Shown: positions 22,092-32,398, counted from the stretch's first letter. The stretch: DNA of 64,000 bases from Saccopteryx bilineata (GCF_036850765.1 NC_089493.1:125556239-125620238); one strand, 5' to 3'. Notes: generated by a model from the letters alone, not told the origin. Program-made: numbers and translations.

Positions 22092-22706
22092 ACCCTGGCT
22101 GATTGGCTCAGTGGTAGAAAGTCAGCCTAGCATGTAGATGCCCCAGGTTTGATTCCCAGTCAAGGCACACAGGAGAAGCAATCTTCTTCTTCTTCTTCTT
22201 CTTCTTCTTCTTCTTCTTCTTCTTCTTCTTCTTCTTCTTCTTCTCCTCCTCCTCCTCCTCCTCCTCCTCCTCCTCCTCCTCCTTCTCCTTCTTCTTCTTC
22301 TTTATCGTCTTCATCTTCGTCTTCTTCTTCTTCTTTCTCTCTCTTTCTCTCTTTCTTTCTCTCCTCCTCCCAGAGCCATGGCTCAATTGGTTTGAGTGCA
22401 TCGGCCCCAGGCACTAAGGTGGCTTGTGGAGCCTCTGCCTCAGGCACTAAAAATAGCTTGGCTGCAAGCATGGTCTCAGATGGGCAGAGCATCAGCCCCA
22501 GATGGGGGTTGCTGGGTGGATCCCAGTTGGGGTGCATGTGGGAGTCTATCTCTCTATCTCCCCTCCTCTCATTTGAAAAAGGAGAAAAAAAGAAAAGAAA
22601 ACCCCACCTAAAAATATGACTTATGCAGAAAAAGGGGGTTTAATGGCTCATGTGTCTCTTCATCTCCCTTCCTCTCACTTGGAAAAGAAGAAGAAGAAAA
22701 AAAGGA
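22092..22706 (+). mobile_element. Bat SINE family A (older subfamily) with giant CT array and 3' extension
   Basis: Head CCCTGGCTGATTGGCTCAGTGG at about 22094. The CT-rich linker has grown into the array at 22183-22370. The body resumes with CAGAGCCATGGCTCAATTGG and ends in an A-rich tail at about 22577-22601. A 60-bp segment (22598-22657) shared with the 53585 copy follows, and then a second SINE-like 3' end (CTCTCACTTGGAAAAGAAGAAG). Confidence 0.85.
22183..22370 (+). repeat. (TTC)n/(TCC)n compound microsatellite
   Basis: TTC units (about 22183-22243) pass into TCC units (about 22244-22282), then mixed TTC/TTTCTC. Pure pyrimidine on the plus strand over roughly 190 bp, with only two or three interruptions (ATCG near 22304). 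Poly-Ser and poly-Glu open frames on either strand are artefacts. Confidence 0.95.
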
Positions 22707-23399
22707 CAGGATGACAAAACACAGGGAAGGAGTGGTTGGAGAAGTAGGTGATGAGTTCAGTGTCCACTTACGCACCAGGGGAAATCAAGGTAGAGATACT
22801 GGGAAGTAGCTGTTAACATGTGGCTGGAGTTTGGGAGAGGGGTGGGGCCGGAGGCATGTTCGAGGCTATTCCAGCCGAGCCAGGGGCGGACCTCAAGGCT
22901 CAGCTGGAAACCACAGCCCCTTCCCAGAAGCCCCTTGACCAGGCTGCACATGCAGGCTCAGGCCTCCACCTCTAGGCTTATGGGTTGAGAGTATAATGAC
23001 CTTCAAGGACAAAGAAAGGAGAGAAAAGGTGGGAGACTGGAAATGACAGTGGCTGTGGAGGAGTGGGGTTGGGGACACAGGATTCGAGGACAAAACGAGA
23101 CGTGAACTTTGGTGTGTTTACAAAATTTGGAGAGGAAATACGAGTTCCCTTCTGCCCCACCCCCCACTATAAATGTGTGGATTGTACTTCTTGCCTTTAT
23201 CTGAGAAGGGGTGAGGGGTCACCACTAATGACAACAGTTTGATAAACCACAAAAACAACATAATAAATAAAAACTACCTCTGACAGGTATAGAGCAGGGA
23301 AGAGAGATTTGCTAGGCTAAAAAGAGGAAACAGACATTGTCCTGCCTTGACTCAACAAACATTTATTGAGGGCACACTAATGCCTAAGACTTCAGATAT
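22707..23399. other. Unique non-coding sequence
   Basis: No gene or clear repeat until the MIR at about 23400. Confidence 0.5.
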
Positions 23400-23545
23400 T
23401 AGACATTCTAGCTTCACAGCCATCATGTGTGATATATGCTTTTATCTCCACTTTACAGATGAGAAAACTGAAGCTCAGGGAAATCACTCAACTTGTCTGT
23501 GGCCACATAGTTAAAAAGTGATGGTGTTGGATTCTGATGTCCATA
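23400..23545 (-). mobile_element. MIR SINE fragment (antisense)
   Basis: CTCCACTTTACAGATGAGAAAACTGAAGCTCAGGG and CTGTGGCCACATAGTTAAAAAG follow the reverse complement of MIR. Confidence 0.8.
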
Positions 23546-23770
23546 TTTCTGTTTTTATTTAACTTATTGAATTGTTTAATAAAGTTATATAGGTTTCAAT
23601 AAAATTAAATATGTACAAATATATAATAGTGGTACAATTCGATAAGATATCATCTGTATATTATATGGTGTGTTCACCACTCTGAGTTGTTTCCTTCCTA
23701 CCTCAGTTTTTGTTTGGTTAAGTACTTATTTAACTTTTAAAAATATTACAGTGATACAATCATGTAGTTT

Positions 23771-24172
23771 ATTTTATTTATTTATTTATTTTTTTGTATT
23801 TTTCTGAAGCTGGAAACGGGGAGAGACAGTCAGACAGACTCCCTCATGCGCCTGACCGGGATCCACCCGGCATGCCCACCAGGGGCGATGCTCTGCCCAC
23901 CAGGGGGCGATGCTCTGCCCCTCCAGGGCGTCGCTCTGCCGAGACCAGAGCCACTCTAGCGCCTGGGGCAGAGGCCAAGGAGCCATCCCCAGCGCCCGGG
24001 CCATCTTTGCTCCAATGGAGCCTTGGCTGCGGGAGGTGAAGAGAGAGACAGAGAGGAAGGGGGGGGTGGAGAAGCAAATGGGCGCTTCTCCTATGTGCCC
24101 TGGCTGGGAATCGAACCCGAGTCCCCCGCACGCCAGGCCGACTCTCTACCGCTGAGCCAACCGGCCAGGGCC
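23771..24172 (-). mobile_element. Bat tRNA-derived SINE, family A, full length
   Basis: Perfect 15-bp target duplications ACAATCATGTAGTTT at 23756-23770 and 24173-24187. The minus-strand start GGCCCTGGCCGGTTGGCTCAGCGG is at 24172 and the tail is (AAAT)n-like at 23771-23795. Low divergence from the 49507 copy suggests a fairly recent insertion. Confidence 0.96.
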
Positions 24173-24276
24173 ACAATCATGTAGTTTAAAAGGTTAACTT
24201 GTTCTACAATGTTTGTTAAGAAAAATGTCACTCGCCAGCCCACCTCCCTCGTAGACAAGCACTTGTACTTTTTAAA

Positions 24277-24449
24277 TTTTTCCATTGATTTGAGATATAT
24301 ATATATATCTCAACATATTACTTCACTTAGTTGTTTCATTTAGTTGTGTACTCATTGATTGCTTCTCATTCTTTCTCTGGGATCAAACTTGTGACCTCTG
24401 GTGCACTGAGTCACCAGTGCTTTATCCATTAAACCACCTGGCCAGGGTC
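24277..24449 (-). mobile_element. Bat SINE family C, split by an L1
   Basis: It ends on the plus strand with CACCTGGCCAGGGTC and contains TTAGTTGTGTACTCATTGATTGCTTCTCAT, matching 14430-14682. Target duplications CACTTGTACTTTTTAAA (24260-24276) and CACTTGAACCTTTTCAAA (25619-25636) lie on either side of the whole SINE-plus-L1 unit. Confidence 0.75.
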
Positions 24450-24807
24450 TTTTTTATTTATTTATTTTTAATTTATAAATTAAATTTAATGAGGTGACAT
24501 TGATCAATAAGAGTACATAGGTTTCAGGTGAACATCTCTACAGCATTTGAACTGTTGATTGCCTGTGTGCCATCACCCAAAGTCAAATCATTTTTTGTCA
24601 CTGTATATTTATCCCTTTTTACTCCCCTTCACCCCCCCGTAAGCACTTCACTTTTATCTGTGTTCATGAGCCTCATTTTCATATCCCACCTATGAGTAAA
24701 GCCATATATTGTAGTTCTTAGCTTTTTCTGATTTACTTATTTCACTCAGTATAATGTTTTTAAGGTCCATCCATGTTGTTGCAAATGGCAATATGTCATC
24801 ATTTCTT

Positions 24808-25138
24808 CTTTTCTTTTTCTTTCTTTTTTTTTTGTGACAGAGACAGAGAGAGATAGAGAGAGGGACAGATAGGGACAGACAGGAAGGGAGATGAGAAACA
24901 TCAATTCCTCATTGCGACACTCTAGTTGTTCATTGATTGCTCTCTCATATGTGCCTTGACTGGAGGGCTACAGCAGACCGAGTAACCCCTTGCTCAAGCA
25001 GCGACCCCGGGCTCAAGCTGGTGAGCTTTGCTCAAACGAAATGAGCTTGTGCTCAAGCTGGCGACCTTGGGACCTCGAATTTGGGTCCTCCACATCCCAG
25101 TCCGATGCTCCATCCACTGTGCCACCACCTGATCAGGC
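24808..25138 (-). mobile_element. Bat SINE family B nested in LINE-1
   Basis: Perfect 14-bp target duplications TGTCATCATTTCTT at 24794-24807 and 25139-25152. The minus strand begins GCCTGATCAGGTGGTGGCACAGTGG and carries the repeated 'GCTCAAGC' phrases (in antisense). Confidence 0.96.
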
Positions 25139-25167
25139 TGTCATCATTTCTTACAGCTGAGTAGTAT

Positions 25168-25172
25168 TCTAT

Positions 25173-25211
<39 letters not shown>

Positions 25212-25212
25212 C
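25168..25212 (+). repeat. (GT)n(AT)n microsatellite
   Basis: TGTGTGTG followed by TATATATA within the L1. Confidence 0.95.
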
Positions 25213-25693
25213 ACATTTTCTTTATCCAATCCTCTATCAAAGGGCACTTTAGCTTCTTTCATTCTTGATCACCATGAATAATTCTAAGATGAACATGGGG
25301 TGCATGTGTCTTTGTGTACCAGTGTTTTTGAATTTTTTCAGTAAATACCCAGTAGAGGGATTGCTGGGTCATGTGATAGATGTATTCTTAATTTTTTGAG
25401 GAATCACCACACTGTCTTCCATAGTGGCTGTACCAATGTGCATTCCCACCAGCACTAAATGAGGGTTCCTTTTCCTCCACAGCCTCTCCAACACTTGTTA
25501 TTACCTAACAGGTGTGGGGTGGTATCTCATTGTAGTTTTGATTTGCATTTCTCTAATAGCTAGTGAAGCTGAGCATCTTTTCATATGCTTTATCCACTGA
25601 GCCACCTGGCCAGGGCCTCACTTGAACCTTTTCAAATGGAATCATCTAAAATTTAGCTCCATACTTAAATATAATACACTTGGGTTGCTGCTA

Positions 25694-25931
25694 CACTGCT
25701 CACAAAAGTTAGGGGATCAGGGAACATGCAGATACTCCAGTACTTCAAGCCTTTTGTATAGTGCCTTTTCACCAATGAGATAAAAGTTGGTTTTGCATCT
25801 CATTTGCATAATTGAACTTTCTTTGACTTGTTTGCTTTTCTGTTGTTCTTGTTTAGTAAAATAAAATAAAATGCTTCTTTTTTATCACTTCATATTCATT
25901 TTGATATATCCCTTAATGTTTGTGAGCAGTA
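25694..25931. mobile_element. Mariner-like MITE with TA target duplication
   Basis: The left end CACTGCTCACAAAAGTTAGGGGAT and the right end, read on the opposite strand, (T)ACTGCTCACAAACATTAAGGGATAT form terminal inverted repeats of about 24 bp. TA dinucleotides flank it (25692-25693, 25932-25933). The length is 238 bp and no transposase is present. TA duplication plus these ends indicate Tc1/mariner; I recall similar short elements in bat genomes. Confidence 0.75.
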
Positions 25932-25933
25932 TA

Positions 25934-27299
25934 TTTCTTGCTATTTCTATATTAGGCATTATTTAGTGGCATTCCATTATGGAACAGTGGGTTTTAGATC
26001 TTCTGCTCACACACACCACCTGATACACACATGTACATGTCCTTGTCTCCATCTTCTCAATACAGTCATATAGTTAGTTTGCTTAGTTCAGTAGTCGTGG
26101 TGACATTATTACTAACTACTACTACTTAGAGCTGGTTCATGTTAGTAAACTGGGATCTCTTCTCCTTTTCTGACACCTTTTGTTTTCTTTGGAGTTGATC
26201 ATTGCTTTTGTTTTTCCTGTTGTTTGCATAGTTTCCTATTAATTTATTAATTCAATATTCAAAATGTCTCACAGTTACCTAACAAGAACTGTCTAATGCA
26301 CATCCATTTTTTTATGAGTTTCATTTCTGTGAACAAGTGCTTCATGGAGTTTTCTGTTCTTCTTCAGTTGAGACTGGCCACCCCTCTGCCTTGGTCATGG
26401 CTGACGTCCTCGACACTCCCGTCATCATCATTTTGAGGATTCTCTTTGCATCTCTCTGTTTCATGTCTTCACCCCCTCATTTTACTTGGTATCTGCATCT
26501 GTCACAAAGAGTCTGACCAAAGTGTGCAGGAATAAAATTTTGAACCCTGTGGCTCTTTCTCCCTGAGCTACTCATTCCCCGCAGAGAAAGGGCTTCCAAT
26601 GTCTTGCCCGGAGGGTGTAAATCCAGAAGTAGCTTCCTGGAAGCAGTTGGGAGAAGATGGTTAGGAAACCTCCCCATTAAGAGCATAAATGGTCTCTCCT
26701 TCCCTGTGTTCAGTACGAACTTCCACCCGAACTGTGCCTCGTCGCCCTCATCGAGGTGCAGAGATCCGCACTTATCTGCGGGCTTCGGTCATGAAAAGAA
26801 ACGGACAGCTGCCTCACCATATGGCACAGAGAGGCTAGGACTTGGAGTTCTAATTGCCTCTGAGTGATGCTTTCACTCAATAATCCTTACTCTTGCCCCT
26901 TCCCTCCTTTCGCTTCCATAAGTACCCGATGCTGCCAGCTCCTGAGGCTTTTGATGGCTCTGCTGTGCACATCAAGCAGGTTCTCAGTTTTCCCAGCAGC
27001 ACCTTACGGATCCTTAATACATACCCTGCTAAGTAGCTTACCACTTATCCATCCACTTTCCAGCTTCTAAAATTTTGTGACTCTTGTCTTTTCTCTCGTT
27101 CTCCTCCTTCTTGTGGGTTTTAGATGCTGTGTTCAATCTCCGCCTTTCCCTGGAAGTCCAAGGCTGGTGTCCTGTGCTGAGAGTGGGCAGGTCCTGTATT
27201 CATGTGTCACTTCTCAGCCAATCTCTCAGAGAGAGGAAATGAGCAACTTGGTGTGGAATCCATATGGTTTCACACAAGAGTCAGGACACTGAGTCACTA
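25934..27299. other. Unique or unrecognised sequence
   Basis: AT-rich at 25934-26330, then ordinary composition. No domain in any open frame. CpGs cluster weakly at 26730-26800. Confidence 0.45.
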
Positions 27300-27450
27300 T
27301 CTTCCTGGGAATCTGTGAGCAAGTCATGTCACCTTCTTGCTAGATCTTAGTGTTCCATCAGTCAATGTAAATGTCACCTGCCAACCTACAAAGACAATGA
27401 GAACCAAATGAGATGATGGAAGATACAGCTCCCTGTATAGTTTTAGGTAC
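27300..27450 (+). mobile_element. MIR SINE fragment
   Basis: CTGTGAGCAAGTCATGTCACC... ATGAGAACCAAATGAGATGATGGAAGATACAG resembles the middle and 3' part of MIR. Confidence 0.5.
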
Positions 27451-27529
27451 CACACAGCTACTGGGATTAACAGTCCCAGTTTCTAACTCAGGAAGCACCT
27501 TGCATGTATCTGTACTAAATCCTTAGGAT

Positions 27530-28370
27530 TCAGAGAGGGGGAAGCTGGCCTATCCCTCTGGAGAAGCTCATGGCACAGCAGAGGAGGCAGGTGAACAAAC
27601 GCAGGGTTGCGGTACAGAGGGATGAGAAAGACTGCAGGTTGTAGCTGAGCACACACCGGAGGGAGAGAGCAACTCTGCCCACTGAGGTGGGGGCAGAGAG
27701 AGCTTCAGAGGAGCTGGGAAGGACGGTAGCCATCAGAGAAGATAATATGTTCAAGAGAAAAGGACGAGTGTGAGCCAAAGAAAAGAGCATTGCTCTGCAA
27801 GGCCAAAGCAGAAATGCACAGCGTCATGGGGCCAGCTTGAGCCTGCCAGCTGCAATGTGCTCTTCCTCTGTGAGCCAGGGATAGGCTTTAACCTGGGCAG
27901 GGGCATGGCTGGGTCTGTCTCCGGGAAGGCTGTCTCTGGCAGCAAAATGACAGGTGGCCTGGAGAAGGGCCAGGCAGAGCTCAGAGGGCTGTCAGAATGC
28001 TGTTCCCATAGTCCACGGAAGGAGTGCCGTGGCCTCAGGCAGGGCAGGAGCAGGGTAGGAGAGAGATGGTGGGCTTTAAGAGAGTCAAGAGGCCAAATCA
28101 TCAGGACTTGGTAATCAACTGAGTGTAGGGATGAGAAGGATGGAGGAGTCCTGACTGACTCTTGGGCATCCAGCCCACGGGGCTGCTCCCCAGGTCAGAG
28201 GTTACTGGAGGAGGAACAGGTTGGGCAGAGGAAAGCCAGAGGAGGTAAAGGGTTTCAATGTGGGCATTTGAGTTGTGATATGCCTGTGAAACACAAGTGG
28301 GGACGGCAGTGAGTGACCTGAAAGTGTAAGTCAGGAGAAAGGCTAGAGATAAAGGCGCCTGGCACAAGTC
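27530..28370 (+). mobile_element. Ancient mammalian dispersed repeat, long copy
   Basis: The order of phrases GGTGGGCTTTAAGAGAGTC, CATCAGGACTTGGTAATCAACTGAGTGTAGGGATGAGAAGGATGGAGGAGTCCTGACTGACTC (in pieces), GGAGGAGGAACAGGTTGGGCAGAGG, GGGCATTTGAGTTGTGATATGCCTGTGAAACA follows a mammalian repeat also present at 11576-11875. I cannot name the family with certainty. Open frames here are chance. Confidence 0.6.
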
Positions 28371-28380
28371 GGTCAGGAAT

Positions 28381-29190
28381 AACCACCACCATCATCACCA
28401 CCACTGTCACCATCAGCATCATTGTCACTCCCCTGATCCTGACCTTCAGCTCCACTGCCATCATCATCACGCCTTCACCCCCTCCACCCTCTCCACCCCC
28501 CCACCTCCTCCACCCCCTCCGCCACCCCTCCCTCTCCTTCACCACCTCCACCACCCCCTCCACCCCCTCCAGCCCCCCTCTCCTCCACCCCTTCCACCAC
28601 CCCTCCCCTCCACCCCCTCTACCAACCCCTCTACCCCCTCTACCCCCTCCATCACCCTCTCCACCACCCCTCCCTCCCCTTTACCACCTCCACCACCCCC
28701 TCCACCCCCTCCACCCCTCCCTCCCCTTCACCACCTCCACCACCCCCTCCACCCCCTTCACCCCTCCCTCCCCTTTACCACTTCCACCACCCCCTCCACC
28801 CCCTCCACCCCCTCCACCCCCTCCACCCCCCTCCCCTCCACCCCCTCCATCACCCCCTCTGCCACCCCTCCCTCCCCTTCACCACCTCCACCACCCCCTC
28901 CACCCCCTCCACCCCCCCTCAACCACCCCCTCCACCACCCCCTCCACCACCCCCTATACCCCCTATACCCCCTACACCCCCTATACCACCACCACCCCCT
29001 CCACGGCCCCCTCCACCACTCCCTTCACCACCCTCTCTATTACCTATACTCCCAACCTCTCGCACACCACCACCCCCTACACCCCTTACACCCCCTACAC
29101 CACCACCACCCCCTACACCCCCAAGACCCCCTTCCACCTCCTCCACCACCACCATTATCACTACCCCTCCCACCACCACCATCGTCATCC
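28381..29190 (+). repeat. C-rich pyrimidine minisatellite, about 0.8 kb
   Basis: Units CACCCCCTC, CCACC and CCATCATCA dominate. The core (28480-28985) is almost free of G on the plus strand. The marker ACCAC(C/T)TCCACCAC starts at 28541, 28683, 28730, 28777 and 28881, giving spacings 142, 47, 47 and 104, i.e. a 47-bp higher-order period with partial or degenerate units between. The minus strand has repeated GGGGG runs, so quadruplex or triplex formation is plausible. Glycine-rich open frames are artefacts. Confidence 0.95.
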
Positions 29191-29844
29191 TGATCTTTGA
29201 AGATCAGCTCCATTCCCTCAACTTCCCAGAATGATCTTCCAGGACAGAGAGAATTCACCAGGGCCCTTGCAGATGTTCAGAAACTAAGAGCAGTCCAGCC
29301 AGCTAGTGACAAGTGTACTTAAGTGCCAGGAAAACAGAGTCCCTGGCTCCTTGCCCAACTCCAGCCTGCCCAGGGTTGTCACTGAGTGGTTTGGGCAAGC
29401 ACTCTCAGCTGGACCGTGTTCTGCAGCAACTGCAGTCTGCTGTCACTTATGCCGAGTATGCTGGGAGAGGGCCCACCTTCTAATGTACCAGGTCCTCATG
29501 TTCTCCATGCCTGCCCTCCTCAGGCCACACTGCTCTGAAGTCTCCCACGCTGCCATCTGTCCTACCACACCTTGGGACTCAGTGTTCTGAATTTCTACCC
29601 CCCTCCGGGGAAGCTCTCCTCCTCCAACTTCCCCACCAGCCCTCCCTTGGGCATCCCTTCCCCTCCAGCCTCACTTGGAGCTGTCTGTCCCCTGATGCTG
29701 TCTCCTCTGGCGTGTTCCTCCTTGGCGAAGTACCTAAGTGATGAAGGGTTTGTGAGTCTCTGGGTCCTCCTTAGGGTTCCCTCAGATTCTCCTGGCCAGA
29801 ATCGCTTCTTGTCTTCTCACAGAAGCACCTTCTCACTTTCCTGT
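29191..29844. other. Unique non-coding sequence
   Basis: No gene or repeat recognised. A 14-bp palindrome GATCTTTGAAGATC sits at about 29192-29205, directly at the minisatellite edge. Confidence 0.5.
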
Positions 29845-30020
29845 TGGACTCAAGCTGCAGTGTGCACTAGTAGTGCGACTGTGGGCAAGCTGCTGACTTC
29901 TCTGAGCCTTACTTTCCTTATCTGTCAAATGGGGATAATACCTTCATCTTTTTAGGGCTCTCAACCTTGAATGATATAACATAGCTAGGTCACCTGGGAC
30001 ACTGTCTGACGCATTCTGAG
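29845..30020 (+). mobile_element. MIR SINE fragment
   Basis: GTGCGACTGTGGGCAAGCTGCTGACTTCTCTGAGCC, TTATCTGTCAAATGGGGATAATACC follow MIR closely. Confidence 0.88.
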
Positions 30021-31364
30021 GGCCAGAATACATTTTTCTTTACCTCTTTCTCTCCCTACTCCACAGCCCTTCACTGCCAGGATCCACTTTGTTATTGTTA
30101 TGTATGGTCCTGTCTAATCTACCCTTATTAGGTGTTAGTTAGGTAAGAGTGGAGTCTGCATCCTATGACCCTTTGACCCTCCTGTGGCTCTTTGCTGTAA
30201 CAGGTGCTCTGTGAATGCTGGCTCAGAGCCTGAGCGTGTTGGTGGTGGTTCAGCTGCCGCGTAGCCTTGCTCGTCTGGGAGTGACGCTTAGAGAAATGAG
30301 AAGGTACCTTGTACGTCCTCTTGTGCATTTCCCAACCAAACAACACTGATTTAGGGATTCTGCTCCCGCCCAATTCTGCAGATACAGTAGGGCTGGACAA
30401 ATTGTCAAAGGTGTCCATTACCAAGACGACATTAAGCTGTTTCCATGGGGCCATGATGGGTTAATTAAGCTCATCAGGGGAGGCTCCCCCGAGAAACTAA
30501 GATTAGACCCCTAGTTCTCCCTCAGCCACACCCAGTGTGTACACGCCACACCCTGGGCCAGTTAAATAAAGGTCACTGGGGTAGATACTGATGACAGCAG
30601 TTTTATAGACCCCCCTCCTCCCTGGGTGACTCTTGTATGGCTGAGCTTGAAGAGCTCTGGGTTAGTGGCTGGTTTGAAACACGGGGTAAGGGAAGGGGCA
30701 GGCACTGCTGGCCCCTGAGGTGGGATGGGGACACCTGCCTTTCTCTCCTTACTGCCTGTTCTCCTTTTCCTTTTCTTCCCCCGCCCCCCCCCACGTTAAT
30801 ATCACTGTGTATACCCGGGGAGAGCAGGCACCTCTCTCTGTTCAGAGCCTCCTCGCTTACAACGGGCTGAGGGCATGGGGAGGGGCCAGGCAGGATTTAC
30901 ACCGGTAACTCCAATTAAGACAAATGTCAGTTCCTCTCCACAGGCCGCAGTCGCCCTTACCTAGCCATGTAGCGGGGGCGGGGTGTGGGAGAGCAGGTGT
31001 GCTTTGCTGACTGTCAGGCTATGATAGAAACAGCCAGAAGGAAGCAAGAGAGAGCATGAGCAGGAGCGCAGTCTTAGCCCAAAGGCCCTGCTGGGAGAGG
31101 GTCAGGAATCCCCTCCCTCCTTAGCATCTTCCCTCAAGGAGCAGCTTTGGAAACACAGAGGAGCCTGAAGACCCCTCCTACAGGGTAACAACTAGAAGCC
31201 ACCTTCAAAGGCTCCATCCAGCAGCGCCCTGTCCCAGGGGCCCCAGGACTGGCTGCTTGTTCACCTGAGGCTGCTCCAGGGTCCCCTACCAGTTGAAGGA
31301 ACTAGCCCCTCCTATGCAAAGTGAGGCCCCTGGTCAGCAGTGTCTGCATCGCGGGAGCATTGCA
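30021..31364. other. Unique sequence, part possibly conserved
   Basis: A TTAATTAAGCTCATC block at 30461 and CAGTTAAATAAAGGTCACTGG at 30559 lie in a repeat-free stretch (30340-30600). A C-rich run is at 30778-30793. No coding evidence. Confidence 0.45.
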
Positions 31365-31460
31365 GGAAATGCAGTCTCAGGCCCGCCAGCTCTCCTGAGT
31401 CAGAACCTGCAGGTTAGCAAGACCCGATGATTGAAACTCATGTTCAAGTTTGAGACATGC
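31365..31460 (+). mobile_element. MER5-like hAT-Charlie fossil
   Basis: GAAATGCAGTCTCAGGCCCGCC, CTGAGTCAGAACCTGCAGGTTAGCAAGACCC, TTCAAGTTTGAGA follow MER5A in order. Confidence 0.7.
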
Positions 31461-31469
31461 TGGCAGAGT

Positions 31470-31640
31470 GGACCCGGACTCAGAGGGAAGACAGAGAACC
31501 GCAGTCAGATGAGGGCAGGAAGACGCCATGCTGCCAGGGGCTCGAGGCCCAGCTTTGCCCATGCCTCCTGAGTCAGCTTGGCCAGGTCGTGTTAGCACCC
31601 AGTTTCCCAGTCTGTACAACGGGGACAAGGGTGCCTCCAT
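31470..31640 (+). mobile_element. MIR SINE fragment
   Basis: AGCTTTGCCCATGCCTCCTGAGTCAGCTTGGCCAGG... CAGTTTCCCAGTCTGTACAACGGGGACAA follows MIR, degenerate. Confidence 0.6.
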
Positions 31641-31729
31641 GTGGGACGGAGCAACTCATGCAAACACCGACAAATGTAGGTCATTCTAGTGAGGGAGGTG
31701 CAAAAAATAATAGTGATAATAGCAGACAC

Positions 31730-31930
31730 ACATTAGGCACTTAAGATGTCCATGGACTGTGCTGGTGGCTTTATGTAAATTATCTCACTTAACTCTCCTG
31801 TTTCACTGAAGCACTAGTCTCATCCCATTGAGAAATGGGGAAACAGTGGCTCAGGAAGGTAAAATAAATCATTTACTCAAGTTTCACAGGCAATAAAGAC
31901 TCAAGCCATACTGGAACCTATGTGCTTAAG
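31730..31930 (-). mobile_element. MIR SINE fragment (antisense)
   Basis: AATTATCTCACTTAACTCTCC, CATTGAGAAATGGGGAAACAGTGGCTCAGG, TTTCACAGGCAATAA follow the reverse complement of MIR. Confidence 0.8.
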
Positions 31931-32204
31931 CATTATGCACCCACTAAGCTTTCTCCTGAAGACCACCCTCTGCCCCTGCTTTCCCTGAAGCAAAGAAGGC
32001 TTCCCTTTCCTGGGCACCACTCGGCTGTCTCCAAGCCATAGGGGTAATGCTTTAGGAATAAACAAGCTCACACCATCCCAATTACAGTTGGGTCACAGGT
32101 GTAGCCTGTGATCCTGGTCACAGCACCTGCCCAGTTATGGGCAGAGATCTGTAATTTTGGCCTCCAACCTTCCTCATAAGATGACTTGGCTCAAAAGAGA
32201 ATAA
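31931..32204. other. Unique non-coding sequence
   Basis: Nothing recognised. Confidence 0.5.
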
Positions 32205-32330
32205 GAGTGTGAGTTCTTTGAAAGCTACAGAAAAAAACAGAGCCATGAATACAGTGGACTTTGGAATCAGAGAGACCAGGATTCAAATCCCAAATCTGCT
32301 ATTTTTATGGTGTAAAGCCAGTAGCCACAG
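32205..32330 (+). mobile_element. MIR SINE fragment
   Basis: ACAGTGGACTTTGGAATCAGAGAGACCAGGATTCAAATCCC is the MIR 5' region; it ends before the next SINE. Confidence 0.75.
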
Positions 32331-32398
32331 CCACCATCACAGCTGCCTGGCCCATGCAGGTTCAAATTTGATCGAAGACGGTAATGAAACAACAGAGT

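Larger units (their letters stand above)
24450..25586 (-). mobile_element. 5'-truncated LINE-1, about 1.1 kb without its nested SINE about 0.8 kb
   Basis: The A-tail side is at 24450-24480 (T-rich) and the truncated 5' side at about 25586. Antisense ORF2/3' UTR landmarks are present: GAGTAGTATTCTATTGTG (25159), CAGTAGAGGGATTGCTGGGTCATG (25350), GCATTCCCACCAGCAC (25440), TTGATTTGCATTTCTCTAATAGCTAGTGA (25538). A 31-bp target duplication with four transitions flanks it (24419-24449 and 25587-25617). No ORF is intact. Confidence 0.85.
23546..25690 (-). mobile_element. Antisense LINE-1 fragment hosting three generations of insertions
   Basis: Text such as TATATAGGTTTCAATAAAATT and ATCATCTGTATATTATATGGTGTGTTCACCAC follows antisense L1. 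The host is visible at 23546-23770, 24188-24276 and 25637-25690. It is split by a family A SINE (23771-24172) and by a family C SINE that itself hosts another L1 and a family B SINE. Confidence 0.55.

Noticed and set aside
22108..22619. Poly-Ser and poly-Glu open frames
   Set aside because: Direct translation of the (TTC/TCC)n array.
23786..24176. Similar 60-120-codon peptides (RALGMAPWPLPQ...) recurring at several places
   Set aside because: These are translations of family A SINE bodies, which recur because the SINE does, not because of a gene family.
28919..29258. Gly-rich open frames on the minus strand
   Set aside because: Direct translation of the C-rich minisatellite.
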